Positions 51,508 to 61,019 of a DNA stretch of 64,000 nt are shown piece after piece. The stretch is from Pseudomonas putida (GTDB taxonomy: Bacteria > Pseudomonadota > Gammaproteobacteria > Pseudomonadales > Pseudomonadaceae): positions 617,118 through 681,117 of the forward strand of contig NZ_MNAH01000002.1 of the NCBI RefSeq assembly GCF_001976065.1, given 5' to 3'. The position numbers were made by a program, and so were the translations under genes. The notes beneath the pieces were generated by a model. It made no database searches. It worked only from the letters and a program-made list of their open reading frames with translations, and had not been told where the DNA came from. Position 1 is the first letter of the stretch. The number at the start of each line of letters is the position of its first letter.

Positions 51508-52329
51508 TTACGAGGTCCCCAATCCGCGAGACAGATCGGCCGGTTGACTGGAGGCTGCGTGGCCATCCCCTTGCGGCTTCTCCACCTGCGCATGCTCCGT
51601 GGTCTTGGTCACCGTATCGCGCACCGTTTCAAATCCCTCCCGCGCCTGCTGCTTGACCTTGTCGGCCAGCTCTGCGCTGGTCTTGCCCATGTAGCGCTGC
51701 TCGGTCGCTGTCGAGGGAATTGCCGCACCGAGCATGGCCCCCAATGCGATGCCCGCCGCGGCAACCATGAGCGGTTGTTCCTTCAACAAGTGGCTGACTT
51801 GATTGCTCATCACCTGGGTGCTGCGCACCAGTCGGTCGCTGGCGTCATGCATGGCGTGGCTGATGTTTTCGCTGGCAGCGCCCAGGTTATCGCCCAGGTG
51901 CGCGGCTTTACCTTTGACAGCCTGGTAGCCCTCTTTCAGGGTGTCCGCCGTCTGGTGCAAATGCTCTCGCGCACTGTCGATGCCCTCACCCAGCCCTTCG
52001 GTCCACTCCCCTACCTTGTTGCGCTCCGGGCCAACTGGATAAACCGGACGAGGCGTCGGCGCACGGTTTTGGCTCATCATCAGCCATAACAGCCCCACCG
52101 ACGTCACTACCACGGGAACGGGATTGTTGCGAACACTGGTTCCAAGGTTGTTCAGGAACGTGGTGCCGTTGCTCTGCATGAACGACAACGCCTGATCAAA
52201 TACCTGTCCCGGGGTGAATTTGCTTTCCAGCGCATCGACGATATTGCCGATGCTTGCACGCTGTGCATCGATATCACGCTCAATGGCCTCGGGGCTTTTC
52301 TGCGATTCAATGTCGAATTCAGTGTTCAT
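51508..52329 (-). CDS. DUF3618-containing membrane-associated protein
   Basis: A 273-residue protein. The DUF3618 opening SPEAIERDIDAQRASIGNIV (about residues 12-31) is followed by a hydrophobic helix (VPVVVTSVGLLWLMM), a long amphipathic region with repeated heptad-like helices, and a second hydrophobic stretch MVAAAGIALGAMLGAAIP. It is the third gene of a tight three-gene operon with the holin-like and the 217-residue proteins (4-base overlaps). It is probably an inner-membrane stress protein; function unknown. Confidence 0.8.
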   Translation of the reverse strand: MNTEFDIESQKSPEAIERDIDAQRASIGNIVDALESKFTPGQVFDQALSFMQSNGTTFLNNLGTSVRNNPVPVVVTSVGLLWLMMSQNRAPTPRPVYPVGPERNKVGEWTEGLGEGIDSAREHLHQTADTLKEGYQAVKGKAAHLGDNLGAASENISHAMHDASDRLVRSTQVMSNQVSHLLKEQPLMVAAAGIALGAMLGAAIPSTATEQRYMGKTSAELADKVKQQAREGFETVRDTVTKTTEHAQVEKPQGDGHAASSQPADLSRGLGTS

Positions 52330-52760
52330 GAGACTCTCCTGCGAAGCGCTTCCTGGTCTTTGTTCAAGGCGTCCAGCGTGCGATCAGGTTTCAAGTGGGA
52401 GGGTTCGAACTGTTTTTTTCCGGACTGCAGCATGGCGAACCCAACGATCATCACCACGACGCCGACGATCAGCGCCGCCAACCACGGTGCCATGACCATG
52501 CTCAAGGCGTAGACCGCAGACATCAACAGGATGATGAACCCCGCCAGCAGCACAATCGCACCTCCGGCAACACCGGCTATGCCGGCCTTGAGCGTCGTGA
52601 GACTGGCTTGCAACTCGGCCTTGGCCAAGGCCAGTTCCTTGCTAAACAGCGAAGGCACTTCGCGGGTCAACTGACGTAGCAGGCCGACGACCGTAGCGTC
52701 AGGCTCAGGCGTGGGTACCGGTCTAACGCCCGGTAAGTCTTGATCTTCTCTGTTCATCAC
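52326..52760 (-). CDS. Phage-holin-superfamily (DUF1469-like) membrane protein
   Basis: A 144-residue protein with the family pattern LLRQLTREVPSLFSKELALA, KAELQASLTTLKAGIAGV, then two membrane helices (GGAIVLLAGFIILLMSAVYAL and WLAALIVGVVVMIVGFAML). Members occur in bacterial stress operons and are not phage genes here. It overlaps both neighbours by 4 bases. Confidence 0.8.
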   Translation of the reverse strand: MMNREDQDLPGVRPVPTPEPDATVVGLLRQLTREVPSLFSKELALAKAELQASLTTLKAGIAGVAGGAIVLLAGFIILLMSAVYALSMVMAPWLAALIVGVVVMIVGFAMLQSGKKQFEPSHLKPDRTLDALNKDQEALRRRVS

Positions 52761-53410
52761 AGCGCTCCTTTGAAGGATGTGGAATGGGTCGCGAAGTCCG
52801 ATGGATGATCCTGTTCATTGGGCGAAGCCGGCGTTATGCCGGTGGCCAGGCCAGGATTGTGATCGGTGCGCGATGGAACCGAAGTTTCGTAGGGGCGTTG
52901 CGCACCGAAGCCGCCCGACGGAGGCACTGAATGCCCTGCTGCCGGATCGCCGGCATCGCCTTGTGTCGCCGCCGGCGCGGCCCCAGCCTTGAGAAAGCGT
53001 GACAGGCCAAAGCCCAATGCAATGCTGCCCGCAATGAACAATGCCGGGTTATTGCGCGCCAACTCGGCGCCGTCATGCAGCAGTTGTTCCGCACTTTTGC
53101 CGCGCAGGTTCCCCGCCAGCCCGCTCATGGACTCCGCCATGTCGGCGAGGTAATCGGACATGCCAAGCCTGTCCTGGTCTTGAATTTGCGACACAAAGGA
53201 TTTTGCTCCTTCGGCCAGCGCCTCGATCTGGTCTGCTGCTGTGTCACGGTATTGGCCGAACTGCTCATCCGCCTGCTGCCTTGCACCGCCAAGGGCCTCA
53301 GTCACGTTTTCCTTGATGTGTTGAAAGTCCTGGCCTGGGTCTGGCTGTCCTGGTCCTGATGAGACGGGGTTGCCTGGCTGGCTCCCGGTCGTGCTGTCTG
53401 TAGTGTTCAT
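52757..53410 (-). CDS. Hypothetical protein with one membrane helix, first gene of the DUF3618 operon
   Basis: A 217-residue protein. The first part (QHIKENVTEALGGARQQADE) is a long helical, YqjD/ElaB-like stretch; a hydrophobic segment NPALFIAGSIALGFGLSRFL near residue 118 could anchor it; and the tail is Gly/Pro-rich and disordered. GAGGGAC precedes ATG. The YqjD/ElaB resemblance suggests a membrane-tethered ribosome- or stress-associated role, which is only an inference. Confidence 0.75.
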   Translation of the reverse strand: MNTTDSTTGSQPGNPVSSGPGQPDPGQDFQHIKENVTEALGGARQQADEQFGQYRDTAADQIEALAEGAKSFVSQIQDQDRLGMSDYLADMAESMSGLAGNLRGKSAEQLLHDGAELARNNPALFIAGSIALGFGLSRFLKAGAAPAATQGDAGDPAAGHSVPPSGGFGAQRPYETSVPSRTDHNPGLATGITPASPNEQDHPSDFATHSTSFKGAL

Positions 53411-53640
53411 GTCGTCCCTCGCCTTCGGAGTGAAAAAGCGTTAGCAGGGTTCGCCACGAAACAGCCGCAGCCCCCCTATTGCTGATGACGGAGCAGCGTC
53501 ATGGGGAGTTCCAACAAAATGATGAGTGATGAGTACATCGCAAGAGGGCAGCAAATTTCCTGAACTGTTGCGCGCCGTGGGCTTCTATCGAAAGACCGCA
53601 TTGGTCATACATCCCAGAACATACTTCGGAGCGCTTGATC

Positions 53641-55815
53641 ATGACTGATCAACCAGTGAGCGACAGTGCATCAAGCCAGGAAAGACCCGCCAGCCGCGTC
53701 AGTGAGGGCCTGCCCTATCCGTTAGGTGCGACGTGGGACGGCTCGGGCGTCAACTTCGCAATTTTTTCCGCCAATGCCACGAAGGTCGAACTGTGCCTGT
53801 TCAACGCCGATGGCCAGGAAGAAATCGAGCGCATCGCCCTGCCGGAATTCACCAACGAGATCTGGCATGGCTACCTTCCCGACGCCCGGCCGGGAACGCT
53901 GTATGGCTATCGAGTGCATGGGCCCTATGATCCGGCAAACGGTCATCGCTTCAACCCCAACAAATTGCTGATTGACCCCTACGCCAAGCAGATTTCAGGT
54001 GAGTTGCAATGGGACGATGCGCTGTTTGGCTACACCGTCGGCCATGCAGACGGCGACTTGTCGTTCGATGAACGCGACAGCGCTCCGTTCATGCCGCGCT
54101 GCCGGGTCATCGACCCGGCCTTCACCTGGGGCAATACCGCCAAGCCCAACGTCCCTTGGGAGAACACGGTTTTCTACGAAACCCATGTGCGCGGCTTCAG
54201 CAAACTTCATCCTTCGGTGCCAGAGTCCGAACGTGGCACCTTTGCCGCCTTCCACCAGAACGATGTGGTCGAATACATCCGCTCACTCGGCGTGACCTCC
54301 GTGGAACTGATGCCCGTGCATTACTTCCTCGATGACAACCACCTCCTGGAAAAAGGCCTGCGCAATTTCTGGGGCTACAACACCCTGGGCTTTTTCGCCC
54401 CGCATGCGCGCTACATGGCAGGACAGTCCATCGGCGAGTTCAAGGTCATGGTCTCGCGCTTTCACAAGGCCGGGCTGGAGGTGATCCTCGATGTGGTCTA
54501 CAACCACACCGCTGAAGGCAATGAGATGGGGCCGACCCTATCGCTCAAAGGCATCGACAACGCCAGTTACTATCGACTGATGCCCGACGATGCGCGCTAT
54601 TACATCAACGACACGGGAACCGGTAACACACTCAACATGAGTCACCCTTGCGTCTTGCAGATGGTGACCGATTCCTTGCGGTACTGGAGCTCGGAGATGG
54701 GCGTGGACGGGTTCAGGTTCGACCTGGCGACCATCCTGGGTCGTGAGCCTGAGGGCTTTAGCGAGGGCGGCGGTTTTCTCGATGCCTGTCGCCAGGACCC
54801 GGTCCTGGCCAAGGTCAAGCTGGTCGCCGAGCCTTGGGACTGTGGCCCCGGTGGTTATCAGGTTGGTAACTTCCCACCGGGCTGGATGGAGTGGAACGAC
54901 AAGTTCAGGGATGTCTGCCGTGCCTTCTGGAAAGGCGACGATGACATGCTGGGCGACTTCGCCAAGATCTTTCTCGGCTCGGGTGAGCAGTTCAATCGAC
55001 GTGGCCGCAAGCCGGCTTCATCGGTCAACTTCATCACCGCGCATGACGGTTTTACCCTTAACGACCTGGTTTCCTACAACGACAAGCACAACGAGGCCAA
55101 CGGCGAAGACAACCGTGATGGCCACTCTGATAACAGGTCGTGGAACTGCGGTGTCGAAGGGCCTACCGAAGACCCTGAGATCATCGACTTGCGCTATCGG
55201 CAGATGCGCAATCTTCTCGCCACGCTGTTCCTTGCCCAGGGCACGCCCATGCTGCTGGCGGGAGACGAGTTTGCCCGGACCCAGGGTGGCAACAACAATG
55301 CCTACTGCCAGGACAGCGAGATCGGCTGGATAGACTGGAATGTCAGTGAACAAAGCAGTGAGCTGCAAGAATTTGTCCGTTACCTCATCGAACTGCGCAA
55401 CCGCCACCCATTGCTGCGCCGCAATCGCTTCTTCACGGGCGAGTATGACGAAAGCCTGGGCGTCAAGGATGTGACCTGGCTGCAGCCGGGGGGTGAGGAA
55501 ATGGGTGTGGAGCAGTGGCATGACGGCAATAACCGCTGCATGGGCATCTTGCTCGATGGCCGCACGCAGACCAGCGGCATTCGCCGCGAAGGCGTCGATA
55601 AATCGCTGCTGATCATCGTCAACGCCCATCACGACGTAGTGAATTTCACCTTGCCGGAAGTACCGAAGGGTCAGCAGTGGATTCTGCAGCTGGACACCAA
55701 CCAGACGGAGCCCGACCCCGGCGAATCCTTTTCCTTTGGCGACGAGTATCAGGTCACCGGACGCTCGATGCTGATGTTCGAGCTGAAGAAACCTTCGACG
55801 AAAAAACGCAAATAG
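53641..55815 (+). CDS. glgX: Glycogen debranching enzyme GlgX
   Basis: A 724-residue GH13 enzyme. The N-terminal CBM48 module begins YPLGATWDGSGVNFAIFSAN. The catalytic barrel has VILDVVYNHTAEGN, the nucleophile Asp in GVDGFRFDLAT, the acid/base Glu in KLVAEPWDCGPGGYQ and the third Asp in NFITAHDGFTLNDL. It removes alpha-1,6 branches from glycogen. GGAGCG precedes ATG at 53641. It fits the stress block because glycogen/trehalose turnover genes cluster with YbdK-like and phospholipase genes in Pseudomonas. A terminator follows. Confidence 0.92.
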   Translation: MTDQPVSDSASSQERPASRVSEGLPYPLGATWDGSGVNFAIFSANATKVELCLFNADGQEEIERIALPEFTNEIWHGYLPDARPGTLYGYRVHGPYDPANGHRFNPNKLLIDPYAKQISGELQWDDALFGYTVGHADGDLSFDERDSAPFMPRCRVIDPAFTWGNTAKPNVPWENTVFYETHVRGFSKLHPSVPESERGTFAAFHQNDVVEYIRSLGVTSVELMPVHYFLDDNHLLEKGLRNFWGYNTLGFFAPHARYMAGQSIGEFKVMVSRFHKAGLEVILDVVYNHTAEGNEMGPTLSLKGIDNASYYRLMPDDARYYINDTGTGNTLNMSHPCVLQMVTDSLRYWSSEMGVDGFRFDLATILGREPEGFSEGGGFLDACRQDPVLAKVKLVAEPWDCGPGGYQVGNFPPGWMEWNDKFRDVCRAFWKGDDDMLGDFAKIFLGSGEQFNRRGRKPASSVNFITAHDGFTLNDLVSYNDKHNEANGEDNRDGHSDNRSWNCGVEGPTEDPEIIDLRYRQMRNLLATLFLAQGTPMLLAGDEFARTQGGNNNAYCQDSEIGWIDWNVSEQSSELQEFVRYLIELRNRHPLLRRNRFFTGEYDESLGVKDVTWLQPGGEEMGVEQWHDGNNRCMGILLDGRTQTSGIRREGVDKSLLIIVNAHHDVVNFTLPEVPKGQQWILQLDTNQTEPDPGESFSFGDEYQVTGRSMLMFELKKPSTKKRK

Positions 55816-55841
55816 AGGGTCGAGTCGCAAGCGCTACTGAT

Positions 55842-55868
55842 AAAAAACCGCCTGATCGGCGGTTTTTT
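55842..55868 (+). terminator. Rho-independent terminator of glgX
   Basis: Arms AAAAAACCGCC and GGCGGTTTTTT around a TGATC loop, 26 bases after the glgX stop codon and ending in a T-run. Confidence 0.9.
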
Positions 55869-55983
55869 GTCTTCAGGAACAGTGACAGCGGGGATACGTG
55901 CGGTCGAGTGGTCATGTCGATGCCGAGGGCTCGCATAACGGCCAGCATGGTTTGAGCGTGGGATCTTGCACTATGCCGGTTAA

Positions 55984-56168
55984 CTGTAGGCGCTGGCTTG
56001 CCAGCGATGGCGTCGGGTCAGTCACCATAGATGCCGGATCTCAGACCGCTATCGCGAGCAGGCTCGCACCTACAGGGGATCTTCACCAGAGCAATGGCGG
56101 CGGGTCAGTCGACATCGCGGCTGGATGTTAGACCGCTATCGCTGGCAAGCCAGCGCCACAGGGGATCT
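55984..56168. repeat. REP cluster between glgX and the dehydratase gene
   Basis: Three REP-type units: CTGTAGGCGCTGGCTTGCCA (55984-56003), CTATCGCGAGCAGGCTCGCA (56049-56068) and CTATCGCTGGCAAGCCAGCG (56136-56155). The latter two are each followed by a near-identical tail, CTACAGGGGATCTT and CCACAGGGGATCTT. A repeated GGCG(T/G)CGGGTCAGTC lies between. Together with the glgX terminator they fill the 364-base gap at 55816-56179. Confidence 0.8.
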
Positions 56169-56179
56169 TGTTGGTGCCG

Positions 56180-57136
56180 TCACCCGATCACCCGCGCATA
56201 CACCGACCTGTCGATATTCCCCCCGGACAGAATCACCCCCACCCTTTTGCCCCGCATCATTTCCCGCTCCTGAATCAGTGCCGCCAGGGCGGCCGCGCCT
56301 GCCCCTTCGGCGAGATTGTGGGTGTCGGTGTAATACACGCGCATGGCCTCGGCAATCTGCTCGTCTGTAACCGACACGATCCGCGCTGCGCCTTGCGCGT
56401 ACACGGCAAAGGCCTCAGCAATGGGCTTGCGCACTGCGAGGCCGTCGGCAAAGGTATCGGCCGACGCGGTTTCGCGTATAACGCCCGCTTCAAATGACAG
56501 CTTCGCAGCCGCCGCTTCAGTGGAAACCACGCCCACTACCCGGGTGTTCAAGCCCAGCGCATCGCGAGCGGCGATGACCGCGCAGATCCCCGATCCACAG
56601 CCTATCGGCACATAGACGGTATCCAGGTCCGGCGCGGCCTTGAACAGTTCGAGCGCATAGGTGGCCACGCCCTTGACCAGTTCGGTGTGGAACGGCGGCA
56701 CCAGGTACAGGTCATGGACGCTCGCCAGGCGTGCGGCCTCTTCACGGGCCTCGTCGAAATCGCGACCAGACTCGACCACTTCACCGCCAAAGCCGCGCAT
56801 GGCGTTGTTCTTTTCCAGCGAATTTGCTTGCGGCACGACTATCAGCGAGCGCAAATCCAGCGCGGTCGCCGCCAGCGCCAGGCTCTGGCCGTGGTTGCCG
56901 CGGGTAGCGGTGACAATGCCACGCGCGTCCGGATGGGTGCGCTTGAGCCAGTGCATGAAGGTAATGCCGCCACGCACCTTGAATGCACCGGTAGGCGTAT
57001 GGTTTTCGTGCTTGACCCACACCGTGCAGCCCAACCGCTCAGCCAGCAAGGGCCAGGCGTACTGCGCGGTGGCAGGCATCACCTGGTAAACCAGGCCGGC
57101 AGCTTGTTCGATGTCGTCGCGAGTCAGTTTGTGCAT
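56180..57136 (-). CDS. PLP-dependent threonine/serine dehydratase family protein
   Basis: A 318-residue fold-type II PLP enzyme. The Schiff-base lysine is in THTPTGAFKVRGG-like context (PTGAFKVRGG), the cofactor Asn in ATRGNHGQSLA, the phosphate loop is GCGSGICAV, and SGGNID is at the C-terminus. There is no ACT regulatory domain, so it is a catabolic threonine/serine or 3-hydroxyaspartate-type dehydratase. AAGGAGA before ATG at 57136 sets the start. It is divergent from an AraC regulator across about 105 bases, which likely controls it. Confidence 0.8.
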   Translation of the reverse strand: MHKLTRDDIEQAAGLVYQVMPATAQYAWPLLAERLGCTVWVKHENHTPTGAFKVRGGITFMHWLKRTHPDARGIVTATRGNHGQSLALAATALDLRSLIVVPQANSLEKNNAMRGFGGEVVESGRDFDEAREEAARLASVHDLYLVPPFHTELVKGVATYALELFKAAPDLDTVYVPIGCGSGICAVIAARDALGLNTRVVGVVSTEAAAAKLSFEAGVIRETASADTFADGLAVRKPIAEAFAVYAQGAARIVSVTDEQIAEAMRVYYTDTHNLAEGAGAAALAALIQEREMMRGKRVGVILSGGNIDRSVYARVIG

Positions 57137-57241
57137 GAGTGGTCTCCTTGAGGTGTTGCCCAGTCTAGTCACAGGTGCCACGCGCCGGCTTTCAGAAAAC
57201 CGACCTGACTTTTGGCTGCCCTTTTCACTACTATGCTGTTC

Positions 57242-58078
57242 ATGAGCCTTCACAAACGCCTGCAACCCGCATTGCCGTCTGAGCCGATCCGCCGTATCGA
57301 GGCCGGCCCCTGGGCAATCGAACTGCTACCTGGCAGCGCCTACGCGGCCCGGTATGTGGCGACCCAGGCGGCGATTGGCTTTGCTTTCGACAGCCAGCGT
57401 GGCCAGCACGCCATCGGCAGCGACCGGGTGCAGCCCTTCCTTGCCATGCCCAACGGCCTGGCGTTCGTCCCCATGGGGTGTGACGTCTTGTCCGAATCGC
57501 CCGAGGGCGGTGAGTACCTGCGGGTGATACGCACCGATGGTATAGCGCTGCCGGGGGATCGCGCCTTCAACAATCGCATCGATCCGCATGCGACCACCCT
57601 CGCCTTGCGAATGCGCAGCGCGTTGTTGCAGGCCAGGGTGACGGACGATTGGGAGGCCTGGGCCCTCGCCTTGGCTGAACGGGCCCAGGGTAACGATGCG
57701 CTGCAGACACCGCTGCGAGGCTCGATAACCGCCAGCCGGATGCGCTTGCTCGATGAGTTCATCGACGCCGGCCTCGATCGTCCGCTGGGTGTACAGGCGA
57801 TGGCGCAGTTGCTCGGGCTGTCCGAGGGGTATTTCATGCGGGCATTCAAGCACGCGACCGGCAGAAGCCCGCACAGTTACCTGATCGACCGCCGCCTCGC
57901 CAAGGCGCGTACCTTGATGTGTGACTCGACTTCGCGACTGGCAGAGATTGCCCACGCCTGCGGCTTCAACTCACAGGCGCACATGACGACCGCGTTCAAG
58001 CAACGCCTTGGCGTGAGCCCGGCGCAGTTGCGTGGGCTTGCGGTAGCGCTGGCGAGGCTCAAGCCAGCAGCTCGGTGA
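57242..58078 (+). CDS. AraC-family transcriptional regulator
   Basis: A 278-residue regulator. The N-terminal ligand domain (residues 1-165) is of the cupin-less type seen in many Pseudomonas AraC proteins. The C-terminal double HTH has MAQLLGLSEGYFMRAFKHAT, GRSPHSYLIDRRLAKARTLM and the second helix set AEIAHACGFNSQAHMTTAFK. ATG at 57242 or 57233 could start it. It is divergent from the PLP dehydratase and overlaps the convergent trmK gene by 20 bases. Confidence 0.85.
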   Translation: MSLHKRLQPALPSEPIRRIEAGPWAIELLPGSAYAARYVATQAAIGFAFDSQRGQHAIGSDRVQPFLAMPNGLAFVPMGCDVLSESPEGGEYLRVIRTDGIALPGDRAFNNRIDPHATTLALRMRSALLQARVTDDWEAWALALAERAQGNDALQTPLRGSITASRMRLLDEFIDAGLDRPLGVQAMAQLLGLSEGYFMRAFKHATGRSPHSYLIDRRLAKARTLMCDSTSRLAEIAHACGFNSQAHMTTAFKQRLGVSPAQLRGLAVALARLKPAAR

Positions 58079-58754
58079 TCCACCGGGTCTGCCGGGCAAT
58101 CTCCTGCACCTTGTCCTCGGGCACCGCCTGCCGCGCCCGGGCGAAATGGCCCAGGGTCTTTTGCTTGAGGCGCAGCATTCGTTGCCACTTGACCAGGAAC
58201 GCCGGGCTGCGGACCTGCATTTGCAGCGGGCCGAAGTACAGTTCCTCGGCGCTGTACACCACAGGTCCCGTTCGCTCGGCGACGATGATTTCGTAGTCGA
58301 AGCGATTTTCCCGCAGCACTTCCTCGCAAAGGATGCGGTAGCCATTGTCCATCAGCCATTGCCGAAGGGGCTGTTCCCCGCCGTTGGGTTGCAGGATCAG
58401 ACGCTCCTGGCCGCTCAGGCGCGCCTTGCCGCTGTCGAGGATGTCGCGGATCGTCTCGCCGCCCATGCCGCAGAGGCTGATCGCCGTGATCCGGTCGTGC
58501 GGCTCGATCGCCGCCAGGCCGTCGGCCAGGCGCACCGTAATCCCTGGCGCCTGGCCGCTCTCGCGCACGGTGCGTTCGGCCGCCCGGAACGGCGTCAACG
58601 CCACCTCCCCGGCCACCGCCGCCGCGATGACGCCCCGGCGCATCAACGCCACCGGCAGGTAGCCGTGATCCGAGCCAATATCAGCCAGGCGCGCACCGGC
58701 GGGCACATGCGCCGCTACTCGCTCCAGGCGCATGGACAATGTCTGTTCGTTCAA
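58059..58754 (-). CDS. trmK: tRNA (adenine-N1) methyltransferase, TrmK family
   Basis: A 231-residue SAM-dependent methyltransferase of the TrmK (m1A22) family. The start SMRLERVAAHVPAGARLADI, GSDHGYLPVALM (motif I) and the catalytic/substrate motif ISLCGMGGETI are characteristic, as is LILQPNGGEQPLRQWL. A TTG at 58754 with AAAAGGGG six bases upstream is the best start; the ATG-type codon at 58787 has none. It overlaps the convergent AraC gene by 20 bases. Confidence 0.85.
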   Translation of the reverse strand: MNEQTLSMRLERVAAHVPAGARLADIGSDHGYLPVALMRRGVIAAAVAGEVALTPFRAAERTVRESGQAPGITVRLADGLAAIEPHDRITAISLCGMGGETIRDILDSGKARLSGQERLILQPNGGEQPLRQWLMDNGYRILCEEVLRENRFDYEIIVAERTGPVVYSAEELYFGPLQMQVRSPAFLVKWQRMLRLKQKTLGHFARARQAVPEDKVQEIARQTRWITELLA

Positions 58755-58952
58755 CTGCAGCCCCTTTTCACCGCGAACGTCCGGCACCTTTGGCCGAATC
58801 GGGGGCGATTCTGTCGAGTAATGCCCTGCATTTCAAATTTATGCGACAAGGACACCATGGCAGTTGATCGGACGCACGCTCGCCAGGGCCCAGGCCGTCT
58901 AGACTGAACAGGCCAACACCGGTTGCCAGCCGCTAAATCCAGGGGAAACGGG

Positions 58953-59252
58953 ATGACCACGATAACAGTGCGCCAATGCTCGGCATGGGTCCTGCCCTCT
59001 CTTATCGCCATCAACCTGGTGCTGACAGCGGGATGTTCAGGCAAGTCCGCCACGGCTCGCTACTCGGCCTCGAACATGGGTTCAAGCTGCTATGCCAAGG
59101 CACTGCCCACTTCCGGCGAGGGCGGCCTCGCCTGGGGCAACACCTTGAGCATCGCGCGGCAGAAATCTTTGAATAATTGCATTCGCTACGCCGGCCGCTC
59201 GGGGGGTACGCCGAGTACCTGCCAGGTGGTGTTGTCGCAGTGCAGGCATTGA
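58953..59252 (+). CDS. Small lipoprotein
   Basis: A 99-residue protein with a lipoprotein signal ending LVLTAGC and a mature part with four further cysteines (SCYAK, NNCIRY, STCQVV, SQCRH), probably forming two disulphides. GGGGAAA before ATG at 58953 sets the start. It is likely anchored in the outer membrane. No family is recognised. Confidence 0.75.
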   Translation: MTTITVRQCSAWVLPSLIAINLVLTAGCSGKSATARYSASNMGSSCYAKALPTSGEGGLAWGNTLSIARQKSLNNCIRYAGRSGGTPSTCQVVLSQCRH

Positions 59253-59258
59253 TTTCTC

Positions 59259-59284
59259 CTGCAGGAGGAGCTTGCTCGCGATGG
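59259..59284. repeat. Single REP element
   Basis: CTGCAGGAGGAGCTTGCTCG followed by CGATGG, a lone REP unit between the convergent small-lipoprotein and MscS-like genes. Confidence 0.7.
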
Positions 59285-59312
59285 AGGTCGACCGATCCTG
59301 CAGCGGCGCACC

Positions 59313-60932
59313 TCAGCGCTGCCCGTCTTTGTGCGCCGGGGCGGCATACCACTGGTCCCGGGGCACCCGCTTCTCAAACTCCGGGTCGCCCAGATAGTGC
59401 GGCGACATGATCTGCACCTCGTACTCGTTGAACACATCCTGGATGTTGGCGTGCAACATGCTCAACAACACCGCGCGCGGCCGTGGCTGGCTGGGGATGG
59501 CCTGGGCCACGAGGCGGTACTCGGGGTAGAAATCCGACAGGGCTGTCTGGAACACCTGCGCTGGCGGTTCCTCAAGAACACCGGGGGTGCGCCTGGCCGC
59601 TTCCAGGAGCATCGCTTCGACCTGTCGCCACGGCGTGTCGTAGCCAATGGTCACCACGGTATCGACCACGTAACCGGGGCCTTGCACGGTGCGCGAATAG
59701 TTCTTGGTGACGGTGGCGGTGATCATCGAATTGGGCAGCGTCAGCACTTCCCCAAGGCCGGTGCGGATGCGCGTGGTGAACATGCCCAGTTCAGTCACCG
59801 TGCCTTCATATTCGCCAATGCGCACGAATTCACCGGGGCGCAAGGTGCGGGTATAGGTCAGGATCAAACCGGCCGCCGCCTGCCCGACAACGCTGGTGGC
59901 GCCCAAGGAAATCATCAGGCCGATCAGCACCGACAAGCCCTTGAACGCATCGGTACCGGCGCCCGGCAGGTAGGGATAAGCCATGGCCAGGGCAAACAGC
60001 CAGATCGCCAGCGACGTCAGGCGCTGGGTCGGCTGCAAGGTTTCCTGGTTCAACCAGCTGAAGGTGCCGGGCATGGCCATGCGCCGCAGGATCCGCCGGG
60101 CAAACGCCGTGGTGCCCCGGGCAATGAAGAAAATCGCCAGGGCCACGCCGAGTCCCGGTATGGCGCCGACGATGCCCTCGAACAAGTAACCGGCGAGTTC
60201 CAGCAGGTAGTTGTTGAGGCTCTCGCCCCAGGGCCGGGTGTAGGGAAACCGCGACAGGACAAAACCCAACCACTCGTAGGTCAGCAACAACACGACCAGC
60301 CAGCGCAACACCGCCAGCAAACGGCTGACCAGCGGGTACAGGTAGTTGGCATCGATCACCTGCACCCGCCCGACTTTCAGGGCCTGGGTGTGCCGGTGCA
60401 TCAGGTCCGGCAGTTTTTTCAGCAAGCGCCGGCGCAGGTAGGCCATGCCCCAGAGCAAGGCCAGATAGATACCGGTGGCCAGCGCTGCGCCCGCCAGTGA
60501 CCGAAGAATCAGATGCAGGCTGCGCGCTTCCCCGGTTTCGGCCACCACCTGGCGCAATTTGTCGGCGGCACTTTCTGCCGCTTGCCTGACCGATTCGAAC
60601 TCGCTGGCATCGACATCCTTGGGCGACACGATAAAGGCGCGCTTGGCGCCCAGCAGCACCAGATAACTGTCCTGGATGGGATCGAGGGTGACCCGCAGTT
60701 CGTCCACGTCATCCAGCGCTTCGTTGATCGCTGTCCTGGCCCGTTTGACCCGGGTCTGCGGCGTTTCACCGAGCAGCGTGGCGCGAAACTCCATGATGCT
60801 GCGATTGGCGATTTTCAGTTCCGCCGGTGCCGGTTGCGGCTCCAGCGGTTTCGCCGCATCTTCGGCCCATAGCAGCACCGACCAGCACATCGCGAACATG
60901 ACCATCAGTGGGGTGAGCAGCCTGCTCCGCAT
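59313..60932 (-). CDS. MscS-type mechanosensitive ion channel
   Basis: A 539-residue channel protein. A cleavable signal peptide (TPLMVMFAMCWSVLLWAEDA) leads into a periplasmic helical domain (about residues 30-140), then about five membrane helices. The pore helix is rich in Gly/Ala (ISLGATSVVGQAAAGLILTY), and the beta domain FVRIGEYEGTVTELGMFTTR with LPNSMI is the MscS hallmark. It would release solutes on osmotic downshift. Confidence 0.88.
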   Translation of the reverse strand: MRSRLLTPLMVMFAMCWSVLLWAEDAAKPLEPQPAPAELKIANRSIMEFRATLLGETPQTRVKRARTAINEALDDVDELRVTLDPIQDSYLVLLGAKRAFIVSPKDVDASEFESVRQAAESAADKLRQVVAETGEARSLHLILRSLAGAALATGIYLALLWGMAYLRRRLLKKLPDLMHRHTQALKVGRVQVIDANYLYPLVSRLLAVLRWLVVLLLTYEWLGFVLSRFPYTRPWGESLNNYLLELAGYLFEGIVGAIPGLGVALAIFFIARGTTAFARRILRRMAMPGTFSWLNQETLQPTQRLTSLAIWLFALAMAYPYLPGAGTDAFKGLSVLIGLMISLGATSVVGQAAAGLILTYTRTLRPGEFVRIGEYEGTVTELGMFTTRIRTGLGEVLTLPNSMITATVTKNYSRTVQGPGYVVDTVVTIGYDTPWRQVEAMLLEAARRTPGVLEEPPAQVFQTALSDFYPEYRLVAQAIPSQPRPRAVLLSMLHANIQDVFNEYEVQIMSPHYLGDPEFEKRVPRDQWYAAPAHKDGQR

Positions 60933-61019
60933 GCATCGTTTTCCTTACGTCACAAGGTTCTGGACAGGTTACGTATCGCAGCCTAGTCCAGCGATGAACG
61001 GTTGTCAGATATCGGCCAC

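Noticed and set aside
52326..52760. Prophage holin
   Set aside because: No other phage gene is nearby; the protein belongs to the holin-like superfamily found in bacterial stress operons.
59331..60500. A 389-codon plus-strand open frame opposite the MscS-like gene
   Set aside because: Antisense shadow; the translation is Gln/His/Gly-rich and matches no family.
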